From Halomonas sp. (lineage in GTDB: Bacteria; Pseudomonadota; Gammaproteobacteria; Pseudomonadales; Halomonadaceae): a stretch of DNA of 64,000 nt. Of the stretch, positions 50,742 to 60,522 are shown piece by piece. The position numbers and the translations under genes were made by a program. The notes under the pieces were generated by a model. The model had not been told where the DNA came from and did not search any database. It was given only the letters and a program-made list of their open reading frames with translations. Every line of letters starts with the position of its first letter. Position 1 is the stretch's first letter. The stretch lies in NCBI RefSeq assembly GCF_017515565.1, contig NZ_JAFWFN010000084.1:1-64000 (forward strand), in the 5' to 3' direction.

Positions 50742-52649
50742 ATGCCACAGCGCCTTGATACGCTAAAAAACTCCGAGCAAGAGCTGCGTATTTTCCGTGT
50801 CAGGGCGCTGCTTGCCGTCTTGGTAGTTATTGTATTGACCAGTCTGCTGACTGGTCGCCTCGCTTATTTGCAGATTACTCAGCATGACCTTTATAGCACT
50901 CGCTCAGAAAAAAACCGTGTGCGTGTTGAGCCGTTACCGCCCAACCGAGGGCTTATCTATGACCGTAACGGAACCTTACTTGCTGAAAATCGCCCCACCT
51001 ACAATCTGACCCTAGTTCGTGAGCGTGTCGATAATTTGGATGACACGCTGACGCTGCTGGTTGATCTTCTAGAGTTGCCCGAAGAGGATATCGACGCCTT
51101 TAATGTTCGCTCACGTCAGCGCCAGCGTCCGTTCCAGCCTGCGCTATTGATGAGTGATTTAAGCGAAAACCAAATTGCACGCCTTGCGGTAAACCGTCAT
51201 CGATTGCCCGGTGTGGAAGTGGAAGCTCAGTTACTGCGCTACTATCCCGATGCCGAGGTGATGGCTCATGCCCTAGGGTATGTGGGGCGCATTAACGCTG
51301 AAGAGATGCAAACCCTGGACACCGGCCGTTATGCAGGCACGCACTTTATTGGAAAAACCGGCGTAGAACGGTTTTACGAAGACCAGTTACACGGCCAGGC
51401 AGGGCTACGCAAGGTAGAAACTAATGCACGTGGTCGTGTGTTAAGAGAGCTAGGGCGCACCGACCCCGTTCCTGGAGAAAACCTGACCCTTACACTGGAT
51501 AAATCGCTACAGATGTTGGCCTATGAACTGATGGATGGCCGACGTGGATCTATTGTGGCGGTTATGCCGGATACAGGGGAAATTCTGGCGATGGTTTCAA
51601 CGCCTGGCTTTGACAGTAACCAGTTTGTGACCGGTATCGATGTTGCTTCGTATAGGGCGCTCCAGGAAAATATCGACTTACCGCTATTTAATTGTGCTAT
51701 CCGCGGGCACTATCCGCCCGGCTCCACCATTAAACCGTTCCTTGCTTTAGCGGGCTTAGTGGAGGGGGCAATTACGCCTGATAGCACGATAAACGATCCA
51801 GGGTTTTATCAATTACCCAATGATACTCGGCGCTACCGCAACTGGCTCCGCTGGGGCCATGGCCGGGTTGATATGGAGCGCTCTATAGCTGTTTCCAACA
51901 ACACTTACTACTATTCGCTGGCGCACGACCTGGGTATCGACAAGCTACATGAGCAGATGAGTAACTTTGGCTTTGGCCAGCGGGTAGCCCACGATGTGCA
52001 AGGTGAAAGCACTGGACTGATGCCGTCTCGGGATTGGAAGCGTGGTCGTTTTAATCAGCCCTGGTATCCGGGTGAAACGCTCTCGGTGGGTATTGGTCAA
52101 GGGTATTGGCAGGTGACCCCACTGCAGCTAGCCAGCGCAACGGCTGCCTTGGCGAATCGAGGTCATTGGGTGAAGCCACGCCTTGCTCTAGAAGTGGGTA
52201 ATCAACCGGTTCCACGTGATCTCCCTGACACCTTGCCTGATATTGAGCTTGATAACGAAGGCTGGTGGGGGCGCATCTTTAGCGGTATGGAAAAAGTACT
52301 TACCGGTAGTGAGGGCACCGCCCGTCGTACTGGGGTGGGGCTTGAGTATCGTATGGGGGGTAAGTCGGGGACTGCTCAGGTCTTTTCGCTGGGGCAGGAT
52401 CAGCGCTACAACGCAGAAGAGTTAGAAGAGCGCCTGCGAGATCACGCGCTTTTTATGGCCTTTGCGCCCCTTGAGAATCCACAAATTGCGGTATCGGTAA
52501 TTGTTGAAAACGCTGGAGGGGGAAGTACCCACGCGGCGCACTTGGCTCGCGCGATGACCGATGCTTGGCTTCTAAAAGAGCGTGCGCCAGAGGTGGATGA
52601 AGTGCGTGATGCATTAGAAGAAGACTCTGTTGGCGTGGAGGGTAATTAA
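50742..52649 (+). CDS. mrdA: Peptidoglycan D,D-transpeptidase, penicillin-binding protein 2
   Basis: Elongation transpeptidase of the rod complex. 635 residues: one membrane helix (about 22-42), PBP dimer domain, and transpeptidase domain with active Ser in PPGSTIKPFLALAG, SxN in IAVSNNTYYY and KSGT in GGKSGTAQVF. Acts with RodA, whose gene overlaps its last base pair region (TAATG). Acidic C-terminal tail. Confidence 0.97.
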   Translation: MPQRLDTLKNSEQELRIFRVRALLAVLVVIVLTSLLTGRLAYLQITQHDLYSTRSEKNRVRVEPLPPNRGLIYDRNGTLLAENRPTYNLTLVRERVDNLDDTLTLLVDLLELPEEDIDAFNVRSRQRQRPFQPALLMSDLSENQIARLAVNRHRLPGVEVEAQLLRYYPDAEVMAHALGYVGRINAEEMQTLDTGRYAGTHFIGKTGVERFYEDQLHGQAGLRKVETNARGRVLRELGRTDPVPGENLTLTLDKSLQMLAYELMDGRRGSIVAVMPDTGEILAMVSTPGFDSNQFVTGIDVASYRALQENIDLPLFNCAIRGHYPPGSTIKPFLALAGLVEGAITPDSTINDPGFYQLPNDTRRYRNWLRWGHGRVDMERSIAVSNNTYYYSLAHDLGIDKLHEQMSNFGFGQRVAHDVQGESTGLMPSRDWKRGRFNQPWYPGETLSVGIGQGYWQVTPLQLASATAALANRGHWVKPRLALEVGNQPVPRDLPDTLPDIELDNEGWWGRIFSGMEKVLTGSEGTARRTGVGLEYRMGGKSGTAQVFSLGQDQRYNAEELEERLRDHALFMAFAPLENPQIAVSVIVENAGGGSTHAAHLARAMTDAWLLKERAPEVDEVRDALEEDSVGVEGN

Positions 52650-53812
52650 TGGCGGCCTGGCAGACACTCTCCCGTTCTTTTCGTAGTTACCCCGTGCGGC
52701 CTCCAAGTAGCGGTATTGCGCGACGTAAAAGCATTTGGGAGCGTATTCATCTCGACCCTTGGTTGATAGGCATGCTGCTGGTGCTCATGGTGGCGGGTCT
52801 GTTTGTCCTCTACAGTGCTTCTGGCCAGCGTATCGAAGCAGTCGTGGCCCAAGCCATTCGTTTTGGCGTTGCACTGGTCGGCATGGTCATTATTGCGCAA
52901 TTCTCTCCCTCTACTTTCCTGCGTTGGGCACCTTTTGCTTATGGTGTGGGGCTTGCCATGCTTATTGCGGTAGAACTCGTTGGAGATGTGGGGATGGGGG
53001 CTAAGCGGTGGCTAGTCATTCCTGGTGTTATACGCTTTCAACCCTCCGAGATGATGAAGCTAGCCGTACCGTTGATGGTGGCGGCTTACCTGAACCGCTG
53101 CCCGCTGCCGCCCCGCCTTCGCGATATTGCGGTGTGTGGCTTAATCATTGGTTTGCCCGTTGTGCTGACGGCTATTCAGCCAGATTTAGGCACCTCGTTA
53201 CTAGTGACTAGCGCGGCAGTAATTGTAGTGCTGTTGGCAGGTCTTTCCTGGCGGCTTATCGGCTTTGTTGGCGCACTAGTTGCCGCTGGGTTGCCGCTGC
53301 TGTGGATGAATATGCATAACTATCAGCGTCAGAGGGTGCTGACGTTTCTAGACCCGGAAAGCGACCCTTTAGGTGCGGGGTGGAATATTATCCAGTCTAC
53401 CACGGCAATTGGCAGTGGTGGTTTATGGGGCAAAGGCTGGTTGGACGGTACTCAATCCCAGCTTGAGTTTCTCCCAGAACGCCATACGGATTTTATTATT
53501 GCAGTATTGGGCGAAGAGTTTGGTCTTGTCGGAATGTTATTGCTACTGGCGCTTTATGTCATGATTGTGGGGCGCGGGATGTGGTTAGCCACGTCTTCCC
53601 AGGATACTTTCGGGCGGCTGGTGGCGGGCAGTATTATTCTGACGTTTTTCATTTATGTTTTTGTTAATGTCGGTATGGTCAGCGGCATTCTGCCGGTGGT
53701 TGGTGTGCCGCTACCCTTAGTGAGTTACGGCGGCACCTCAAGCGTGACCTTATTGGCTGGGTTCGGTATTCTCATGTCGATTCATGCGCATCGTCGTTTG
53801 TTACCGCGCTGA
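52649..53812 (+). CDS. rodA: Rod shape-determining SEDS glycosyltransferase
   Basis: Polymerises lipid II glycan chains for cylinder elongation. 387 residues with about ten helices. Family parts: VLYSASGQ near the start, GAKRWLVIPGVIRFQPSEMM, LTAIQPDLGTSLLV, LPERHTDFIIAVLGEEFG and PLPLVSYGGTSSVTLLAGFG. The ATG overlaps the mrdA stop. Starting residues MAAWQTLSRSFRSY are longer than usual before the first helix. Confidence 0.96.
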   Translation: MAAWQTLSRSFRSYPVRPPSSGIARRKSIWERIHLDPWLIGMLLVLMVAGLFVLYSASGQRIEAVVAQAIRFGVALVGMVIIAQFSPSTFLRWAPFAYGVGLAMLIAVELVGDVGMGAKRWLVIPGVIRFQPSEMMKLAVPLMVAAYLNRCPLPPRLRDIAVCGLIIGLPVVLTAIQPDLGTSLLVTSAAVIVVLLAGLSWRLIGFVGALVAAGLPLLWMNMHNYQRQRVLTFLDPESDPLGAGWNIIQSTTAIGSGGLWGKGWLDGTQSQLEFLPERHTDFIIAVLGEEFGLVGMLLLLALYVMIVGRGMWLATSSQDTFGRLVAGSIILTFFIYVFVNVGMVSGILPVVGVPLPLVSYGGTSSVTLLAGFGILMSIHAHRRLLPR

Positions 53813-53851
53813 TGGTCTAAGCGTTATGGTTTTCACAGGAGTGGTGAGTTA

Positions 53852-54874
53852 ATGAACAGGGCCCGAAACAACGCAGGTAGTTATTTGATGGCTGTCGTAA
53901 TGGCATGCTCAATCCCTGCCGTATGGGCTGAGGAGCAGGCGCATTTTGACCCGCAGCACCATGAGCGTACCCAGCAGTTGGTTGATGAACTGGTAGCCCA
54001 AGGATTGCCAGAAGCTTGGCTGACAGAAACATTCAACCAAGCCAACTATAGCCAGGGCGTGCTGGATGCTATGGAGGGTGCGGCTGAGCGCCGCCTAAGC
54101 TGGCATGAGTATCGGGAAATATTCATGACCGATCAGCGAATCGAGGAGGGCGCTGCTTTTATCCAGGAACATGCAGATACGCTCGCCCGTGCTGAAGAGG
54201 TATATGGGGTTCCCCGTGAGGTTATTACCGCTATTATTGGCGTGGAAACCTACTATGGGCGCCATAAAGGTCGCCATCGGGTACTCGATTCGCTGGCAAC
54301 ATTGGCATTTCATCACCCGGTGCGTGGCGATTTCTTCCGCGGTGAGCTGGCTGCATTCTTACAGATTGCTCATGAGCAGGGTGTTGAGCCAACAGCGCTA
54401 TATGGCTCCTATGCTGGCGCCATGGGCTATCCGCAATTTATCCCTACTAGTTACCAAGCCTATGCCGTTGATTTCGACGACGACGGTATTCGTGACCTAT
54501 GGGAAAATCCTGTCGATGCGATTGGCAGCGTGGCCAATTATTTCGCGGTGCATGGTTGGCAGCGTGACGGCACTATTTATCACGAAGCGAGTGGGCCCAG
54601 CTCACCGCCAGAGACACTAAGCTTTAATCAAACGCGTTCGCCCACGGTTACCGTGGCGGATGTAGTAGATGCAGGGATTGAGCCTGAGACAGTGCTCGAA
54701 CCAACGCTTCCCGCCGTACCCTTGATGCTGGAGTTCGCCGACGGCAGTATCCGCTACCGGTTGGGTGAGTACAATTTCTACGTTATTACCCGATACAACC
54801 ACAGCCATCTCTACGCAATGGCGGTGGCGGAGTTATCTGAAGCCATTGAGCGGCAGGTAGAGGACCAAGGATGA
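53852..54874 (+). CDS. mltB: Membrane-associated lytic murein transglycosylase B
   Basis: 340 residues. Signal peptide (about 1-28, ending PAVWA). Catalytic Glu in AIIGVETYYGRHKGRHRVLD; GSYAGAMGYPQFIPTSYQAY is diagnostic of the SltB/MltB family. No lipobox Cys at the signal end, so likely periplasmic and soluble. Cleaves glycan strands to make 1,6-anhydro-MurNAc. It sits between rodA and rlpA, as in Pseudomonas. Overlaps rlpA by four bases. Confidence 0.93.
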   Translation: MNRARNNAGSYLMAVVMACSIPAVWAEEQAHFDPQHHERTQQLVDELVAQGLPEAWLTETFNQANYSQGVLDAMEGAAERRLSWHEYREIFMTDQRIEEGAAFIQEHADTLARAEEVYGVPREVITAIIGVETYYGRHKGRHRVLDSLATLAFHHPVRGDFFRGELAAFLQIAHEQGVEPTALYGSYAGAMGYPQFIPTSYQAYAVDFDDDGIRDLWENPVDAIGSVANYFAVHGWQRDGTIYHEASGPSSPPETLSFNQTRSPTVTVADVVDAGIEPETVLEPTLPAVPLMLEFADGSIRYRLGEYNFYVITRYNHSHLYAMAVAELSEAIERQVEDQG

Positions 54875-55884
54875 AAACAGTGCTGACAGATGTCCGGGGT
54901 GTGGCTGGAGCTGTCACTATCGTGGCCCTAATGAGTGGCTGCGCTAGTCAAGAAACCCAGCGAGCCAGTGTTGATACGGATCGCCCTTCGAGTGCTTCCA
55001 CATCGAGTAGCGCTGTTGCAACTGGCGGTTCCAGTAGTGCTGGCACTAGCGGTGGGCGCTACGCGATGTCAGGTGATGCTTATCCGCTTGAGCCACCGGA
55101 TGTAAGCAAAGTACCGGATGCTGAACCGCGCATTGAGCCTTTATCGCGTGCGGGCAATCGCTCAACCTATGAGGTGTGGGGTGAAACCTACAGGGTGTTG
55201 CCTGATTCAAAAGGGTATGCACGGCAGGGCACGGCCTCCTGGTACGGCGAGAAATTCCATGGTTACGCCACGTCTAACGGTGAAATTTACGACATGTACA
55301 AAATGACGGCTGCCCACCGTTCTTTGCCGTTGCCAACCTTTGCCCGAGTGACCAGTTTAGATAACGGTGAGTCAGTGATTGTGCGGGTGAATGATCGTGG
55401 ACCCTTCCATAGTGATCGTGAAATCGACCTTTCTTACGCGGCGGCGGCACGCTTAGGGTTTTTAGAAAATGGTACTGGGCCGGTTCGCGTCGAAGCGATA
55501 GACCCTGCTCAATGGCTTGCGGAACGGGGCAGAGGTGGCAGCGCATCAGAGACAAGAACGGCAACGGCTCAAGCTGCTCCTGCTTCAAGTACTTCAGCAT
55601 CCACAGCAGAAGCGCCCCAGCGACAAGCTGTCTCTCAAGCACAAACGGCTAGTGGACAAGAAGCGGGAACTGCTGTGTATCTGCAAATTGCCGCGCTGGG
55701 AACTGCCGAAGGCGCTGAGCAACTGCAGCGGCGTCTGCAGGGTGAGCTTGCACACTCAGTACGCGTAATGAGTGATGCAGACGTTCACCGTGTGCAGGTA
55801 GGGCCGGTAATGCCTGCCCAAGAGACGCAAGCCCGAGAGGCATTGCGCCACGCAGGTTTCCCACAAGTGTTTGTCGTGAGATAA
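54871..55884 (+). CDS. rlpA: Septal ring lytic transglycosylase RlpA, lipoprotein
   Basis: 337 residues. Signal with lipobox LMSGCAS, a long Ser/Ala/Gly linker, then double-psi beta-barrel with QGTASWYGEKFHGYATSNGE, RVNDRGPFHSDREIDLSY, a Gln/Ala/Ser-rich linker and a C-terminal SPOR domain (VYLQIAALGTAEGAEQLQRR to the end) that binds denuded glycan at the septum. Confidence 0.95.
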   Translation: MKTVLTDVRGVAGAVTIVALMSGCASQETQRASVDTDRPSSASTSSSAVATGGSSSAGTSGGRYAMSGDAYPLEPPDVSKVPDAEPRIEPLSRAGNRSTYEVWGETYRVLPDSKGYARQGTASWYGEKFHGYATSNGEIYDMYKMTAAHRSLPLPTFARVTSLDNGESVIVRVNDRGPFHSDREIDLSYAAAARLGFLENGTGPVRVEAIDPAQWLAERGRGGSASETRTATAQAAPASSTSASTAEAPQRQAVSQAQTASGQEAGTAVYLQIAALGTAEGAEQLQRRLQGELAHSVRVMSDADVHRVQVGPVMPAQETQAREALRHAGFPQVFVVR

Positions 55885-55954
55885 GTCGCCCTTTTATTTA
55901 TCCTTAATGGCGTGTCTCGTCACGTCCATTTTCTATGTAGGTGAGAAGTTAGTA

Positions 55955-57154
55955 ATGAATATAGTAATGTCGTTTCGTCGTTCAGCTCAGCTCTGCTTGT
56001 TTGCGGCAATGACGGTGGTAGCGCTACCTGCCTCGGCCCAGCCGGCTCCTCAGCCACAGACAATTATTCCAGCTGCGCCACAGCTTGCGGCAAGCTCGTG
56101 GATACTGATGGATGCTCATAGCGGTCGTGTGCTTGCTGAGCATAACTCCGATGAGCGTTTGCCCCCGGCAAGTCTCACCAAGCTGATGACCGCTTACCTA
56201 GTCGAGCGTGAGCTGGATCGCGGCACCATTAGCCTCACCGACATGGTGAACATCAGCGAGAGAGCATGGCGCACCGGCGGCTCCAAGATGTTTATTGAAG
56301 TGGGCGATCGTGTCTCAGTCGATGACCTGTTGCATGGCATAATTATTGTTTCAGGCAACGATGCCAGTGTCGCTATTGCCGAGCACTTGGCTGGGGGGGA
56401 AGCACCCTTTGCGGATTTAATGAACCAGCATGCCACGCGTTTAGGCATGAATAACACAAACTTTCAAAATGCCACCGGGCTGCCGGGTGATAATCACTAC
56501 TCAACCGCTCGCGATATGGCGCTGCTTTCCCAATACATCATTAATGATTACCCTGAGCACTATGCGATCTATTCCGAGCGCACCTTCACCTTTAGCGGCA
56601 TCGACCAACCCAACCGCAATCGGCTGCTGTGGCGCGACCCCACGGTTGATGGCTTGAAAACCGGCTGGACAACAGAGGCCGGTTACGGCTTGGTAGCCTC
56701 AGCCAAGCGTGATGATATGCGTCTAATATCTGTTGTGATGGGTACAAATTCAGAGGAGGCGCGTGCTCAAGAGACGCAGAAACTGCTCAGCTACGGCTTT
56801 CGCTTCTATGAAACCATGAAACTCTATGAGCGAGGCGCTGTGCTTGCGACGCCGCGAGTGTGGGGTGGCGAAATGAACGAGCTACGGGTTGGGGTCAACG
56901 AAGAAGTATTCATGACGCTACCGCGCAATCGCAATGAAGAGCTTCGCGCGCGCCTTAATCTCAAGCAAGATCTGCAAGCGCCCGTTGCTGTAGGCGATGA
57001 AGTAGGTACCTTAGAAGTGTATCTTGGCGAGGATATGGTTGGTGACCGTCAACTGGTTGCCCTTGAAAATGTTGAAGAGGGTGGATTGTTTAAGCGGTTG
57101 TTTGATCAGGTCAGGCGCTTTTTCAGCGGCTTGGTCAGTAACTTCACCAGCTAA
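55955..57154 (+). CDS. dacA: D-alanyl-D-alanine carboxypeptidase (PBP5/6 family)
   Basis: Removes the terminal D-Ala of peptidoglycan pentapeptides. 399 residues from ATG 55955 (ATG 55967 also possible). Signal peptide ending ASAQP. Active site SLTK in PPASLTKLMTAYL, SGN in IVSGNDASVAIA, KTG in LKTGWTTEAGYGL. The C-terminal amphipathic helix GLFKRLFDQVRRFF anchors it to the inner membrane. Confidence 0.96.
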   Translation: MNIVMSFRRSAQLCLFAAMTVVALPASAQPAPQPQTIIPAAPQLAASSWILMDAHSGRVLAEHNSDERLPPASLTKLMTAYLVERELDRGTISLTDMVNISERAWRTGGSKMFIEVGDRVSVDDLLHGIIIVSGNDASVAIAEHLAGGEAPFADLMNQHATRLGMNNTNFQNATGLPGDNHYSTARDMALLSQYIINDYPEHYAIYSERTFTFSGIDQPNRNRLLWRDPTVDGLKTGWTTEAGYGLVASAKRDDMRLISVVMGTNSEEARAQETQKLLSYGFRFYETMKLYERGAVLATPRVWGGEMNELRVGVNEEVFMTLPRNRNEELRARLNLKQDLQAPVAVGDEVGTLEVYLGEDMVGDRQLVALENVEEGGLFKRLFDQVRRFFSGLVSNFTS

Positions 57155-57265
57155 TGCCGTACGCTTTTCTCTAGTTAATGGCACTTTCTTTAGAGGGCTA
57201 GGGGCACGGTCGATGGCCTTGGCTCCTAGTTACCCGCTCTCTTATTTGGTAATTGAAGGCAACTT

Positions 57266-57577
57266 ATGAAAAAGGATGCAAAAAAAGGGCTTCGCGACTT
57301 GCGGCAGCCTGCCGCGCCCCCACCTCCCAAAATTACCTTTCCTTGTGATTACTCGCTGAAAGTGGTGGGCGATGCTGCTGAAGACTTTGCAGCCTGCGTG
57401 TGTCAAGTAATCCATAGGCATGCGCCTGGTTTTGATGAAAGCCTCATTCAGGTGGTGGATAGCCGCAACGGTCGTTTTCAGTCGGTGCGTATTGTAATTA
57501 AGGCAACGGGCGAACAACAGCTTAGTCAGTTGTTTGACGCTTTAAAAGCCACTGGCCGCGTGCACATGGTGGTGTAG
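57266..57577 (+). CDS. ybeD: DUF493 family protein (YbeD)
   Basis: 103 residues, ferredoxin-like ACT-type fold expected. [16 protein letters not shown] and [20 protein letters not shown] match YbeD. Conserved between dacA and lipB in many gammaproteobacteria; function not settled, possibly regulatory. Two bases separate it from lipB. Confidence 0.94.
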   Translation: MKKDAKKGLRDLRQPAAPPPPKITFPCDYSLKVVGDAAEDFAACVCQVIHRHAPGFDESLIQVVDSRNGRFQSVRIVIKATGEQQLSQLFDALKATGRVHMVV

Positions 57578-57579
57578 CA

Positions 57580-58224
57580 ATGAACGCCCCCATTGAGCTT
57601 CATCGTCTTGGCCGCAGCGCGTACTTGCCCGTGTGGGAATCAATGCGTGCGCTGACTGATACGCGAGGCGAAGCAACCTCCGATCAGTTTTGGCTCGTCG
57701 AGCATGACCCTGTGTTTACCCAAGGGCAGGCAGGTAAACCTGAGCATTTATTAATGCCGGGTGATATTCCCGTGGTACAAACTGACCGTGGCGGCCAAGT
57801 TACATACCACGGCCCTGGTCAGGTAGTGCTCTATCCGCTGTTAGATATTCGCCGCAGCAAGATTGGTGTGCGTGACCTGGTTACCGCCCTTGAAAATGCA
57901 GTGATTAGCGTACTCAGTGAGTATGGGGTTAGTGCTCGCGCTAGGCCAGATGCACCGGGAGTATATGTGGATACGGCGCTAGGGGAGGCAAAAATTGCCT
58001 CGCTAGGATTACGTATTAGGCGGGGGGCAAGCTATCACGGTGTGGCGCTCAATGTAGATGCAGATCTATCCCCGTTTGCGCGTATCAATCCCTGTGGGTA
58101 TGCCGGCATGCCGGTAACCCGTTTAGCAGATCTGGTCGCAATCAAGCCTGATCATCAAGTGGGGGAGCAACTAGCGTTTGCATTAGCCGCAGAGCTAAAG
58201 CGTGAGCTAGTAACCATCGCATAA
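57580..58224 (+). CDS. lipB: Octanoyl-ACP:protein N-octanoyltransferase
   Basis: Transfers octanoate from ACP to the lipoyl domains of dehydrogenase complexes. 214 residues. [40 protein letters not shown] with the active Lys, and [14 protein letters not shown] with the active Cys. Follows ybeD closely. Its partner lipA, normally on the same strand, is here convergent. Confidence 0.96.
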   Translation: MNAPIELHRLGRSAYLPVWESMRALTDTRGEATSDQFWLVEHDPVFTQGQAGKPEHLLMPGDIPVVQTDRGGQVTYHGPGQVVLYPLLDIRRSKIGVRDLVTALENAVISVLSEYGVSARARPDAPGVYVDTALGEAKIASLGLRIRRGASYHGVALNVDADLSPFARINPCGYAGMPVTRLADLVAIKPDHQVGEQLAFALAAELKRELVTIA

Positions 58225-58262
58225 CGGTAGTACCAAAAAATCGGCGGTATAATTTAGGAGGT

Positions 58263-58324
58263 TGCCGCTGTAAATAGGAGAGGGTATCTCCAACGTGCTC
58301 TCAGCACGCACATTTACAGCGGCA
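58263..58324. other. Structured inverted-repeat element between lipB and lipA
   Basis: Perfect 13-base outer stem TGCCGCTGTAAAT (58263-58275) / ATTTACAGCGGCA (58312-58324) encloses two perfect hairpins: GGAGA-GGGTA-TCTCC (58277-58291) and CGTGCT-CTC-AGCACG (58294-58308). Together they form a three-way junction on either strand. No T run follows, so it is not a standard terminator. A perfect TATAAT (58248-58253) sits just before it, but without a -35. Could be a structured RNA, a protein-binding 3' element or a small mobile element. Confidence 0.8.
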
Positions 58325-58332
58325 TAGGCGTG

Positions 58333-59385
58333 TTAGCCTACGTTCAATGCGGGAATCCGGCCGGTATCTGTTTCTTGGCCTGGCACGGCTGCAGGTGAAG
58401 CAAGACCGAGATTGTTTTTCTCAAACACGCGGTCAGCACGATAGCTAGAGCGCACCAAAGGCCCTGAGGGGACTTCCATAAAGCCTTTTTCTAGGCCCAG
58501 TACGCGGTAGCGGTCGAACTCTTCTGGGGTTACCCAGCGTTCTACGGCAAGGTGGTTTTTGGTCGGGCGCAGGTATTGACCAAGAGTTACGATATCAACG
58601 CCAATCTCACGTAGGTCGTCGAAGGTCTGTAAGATCTCTTCGTCAGTCTCACCGAGTCCTAACATCAAGCTGGTTTTAGTAATGATATCGGGACGATGCT
58701 GCTTAGCATGCGCCAAAACATCGAGCGTTTTGCGATAGCCAGCGCGTGGATCCCGTACCTTTTGGGTTAAGCGTTCTACAGTTTCAACATTCTGGGCAAA
58801 CACCTCCAGCCCGGAGTCCACAACCCGTTCAATAGCGTCTTTTTGTCCATCAAAGTCGGGGGTTAGCGCTTCAACAACAACCTCTGGCGTGCGCGCCTTA
58901 ATAGCGCGAATACAGTTGGCATAATGTGTCGCGCCACCGTCGTCTAAATCATCGCGATCGACGGAGGTAAGCACGATATAGCGAAGCCCCATTAATTCAA
59001 CCGACTTGGCCGTGTTTTCAGGCTCTTCTGTGTCCAGCCAACCTTTAGGGTTGCCAGTATCTACTGCACAAAAGCGGCATGCGCGGGTACATACGGAGCC
59101 CATCAGCATAATGGTAGCGGTACCGTTGCTCCAGCATTCGCCCATATTGGGGCAATGCGATTCGGCGCACACGGTGCTAAGGCGGTGAGTAGCGACATTT
59201 TTCTTAACCGCTTCAAACCGTTCGCCACCAGGAATCTGAGCGCGTAACCACTTAGGCTTACGCTCAAGAGAAGGGGCATCCGCCTGCGCTTTGCGTTGCT
59301 TCATGCCGTCTTTGATCACCGTCATGCCGTGTTCATTGCGGAATTTTTCACCGCTGGGCACACGCTGTGAGGGGTTATTGCTCAT
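58333..59385 (-). CDS. lipA: Lipoyl synthase
   Basis: Radical SAM enzyme that inserts two sulfurs into protein-bound octanoate. 350 residues from ATG 59385 (GAGG about nine bases before), the usual MSNNPSQRV-like short leader. Auxiliary cluster [12 protein letters not shown] and SAM cluster CTRACRFC are intact; [10 protein letters not shown] and [17 protein letters not shown] follow. Ends nine bases from the three-stem element, convergent with lipB. Confidence 0.97.
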   Translation of the reverse strand: MSNNPSQRVPSGEKFRNEHGMTVIKDGMKQRKAQADAPSLERKPKWLRAQIPGGERFEAVKKNVATHRLSTVCAESHCPNMGECWSNGTATIMLMGSVCTRACRFCAVDTGNPKGWLDTEEPENTAKSVELMGLRYIVLTSVDRDDLDDGGATHYANCIRAIKARTPEVVVEALTPDFDGQKDAIERVVDSGLEVFAQNVETVERLTQKVRDPRAGYRKTLDVLAHAKQHRPDIITKTSLMLGLGETDEEILQTFDDLREIGVDIVTLGQYLRPTKNHLAVERWVTPEEFDRYRVLGLEKGFMEVPSGPLVRSSYRADRVFEKNNLGLASPAAVPGQETDTGRIPALNVG

Positions 59386-59535
59386 AGAAAAGAGCCTCTC
59401 GACTGTGCGGCAGGCCAGCATCACTCCGCGTTAAAACTGACCAAGCCCTGAGTACGCTAAATCATACGTAGGTAGTAGGGTAATGTAACATATCTCATAG
59501 AGAACAAGACACTCTAGGCACGTTTCATGCGCTGC

Positions 59536-60522
59536 CTAAACAGGGAGCATAGGCAGGCAAGAGACACCGTGACTGGGTAACGGGCTTGAGGGCGTTTGAA
59601 AGTAGCGGCGATACTCGTCTAAATGCTCCCGGGTAAAGCGTAAAAAGAGCTCCGCAACCGGCGTGGGGAAATGGTCACGGCGGTGAACGGCGCACCAAGA
59701 GCGGCGGATAGGAAAGTTGGGTAATGCCAGCGATGCGAGTAACCCCTGCTCAAGCTCTAGCTGTACCGCTAAACATGGGAGTACCGCAATGCCCAGGTGC
59801 GCCATGACGCCCTGTTTGATCGCTTCGTTGGTGCCTAATTCTATGCGATGGGGAAGGCCCACCTCTTGGTCGGCTGCCAGCTGTTCAAAGGCATTGCGTA
59901 CCCCCGAGCCGGGTTCGCGCATTAAGACGTAATGGCGGGCAAAATCAGCTAGAGAGGGTGCAGGGGAGTGTAATAGCGGGTGGTCAGGCCATACGACGGC
60001 GATTAGCTCATTATCTAAAATGGGCATAACGACCAAGCCGTCGTCGTCAGGCACCATTGCCATAATCACTACGTCGTCTTTCTGTTGCGCTAGCCTTTCA
60101 AGCGCTTGGCTACGGTTACACACTTTTAAGCGTATTCGAACGTCAGGATAGCGCGCACGAAAGCGAGCAAGCAGGTAAGGCACTACATATTGGGCGGATG
60201 AAACGGCCGCGATATTAAGTTCGCCGCTAATTTTGCCGTTAATGTCCGAGAGGTTCATCTGAAGCCGAGAAAGTTGACCAATGATCTCTCGGGTAGAGAG
60301 TGCCAACGTGTCCGCTGCGGGCAGTACATGGAGAGTTTTGCCCGCATATTTAAACAGCGGTTGGCCTACTGCCTGCTCAAGCTGACGGATCTGAGCGCTG
60401 ACAGCGGGTTGGGTAAGGCCGAGCTGTTCTGCCGCGCGGGAATAAGAGCGCTGGCGATGCACTTCCTGAAATACTTGGAGTTGACGAAAGGTCAGGCGGT
60501 TTAGCAGCGTAGGGGACGACAT
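59536..60522 (-). CDS. LysR-family regulator, CbbR-like
   Basis: 328 residues. HTH LNRLTFRQLQVFQEVHRQRS, AAEQLGLTQPAVSAQIRQLE; effector domain with GELNIAAVSSAQYVVPYLLA. Sequence style is that of CbbR/RbcR-type regulators, though no carbon-fixation genes are nearby, so the target is open. On the same strand as lipA, which lies about 150 bases downstream; divergent from the DUF3141 gene, which it might control. Confidence 0.9.
   Translation of the reverse strand: MSSPTLLNRLTFRQLQVFQEVHRQRSYSRAAEQLGLTQPAVSAQIRQLEQAVGQPLFKYAGKTLHVLPAADTLALSTREIIGQLSRLQMNLSDINGKISGELNIAAVSSAQYVVPYLLARFRARYPDVRIRLKVCNRSQALERLAQQKDDVVIMAMVPDDDGLVVMPILDNELIAVVWPDHPLLHSPAPSLADFARHYVLMREPGSGVRNAFEQLAADQEVGLPHRIELGTNEAIKQGVMAHLGIAVLPCLAVQLELEQGLLASLALPNFPIRRSWCAVHRRDHFPTPVAELFLRFTREHLDEYRRYFQTPSSPLPSHGVSCLPMLPV

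Noticed and set aside
54171-54620. 149-codon frame inside mltB
   Set aside because: Alternative frame of a clearly coding gene; composition not protein-like.
58248-58253. Perfect TATAAT before the three-stem element as a promoter
   Set aside because: No acceptable -35 at 16-18 bases and no extended -10; kept only as a remark.
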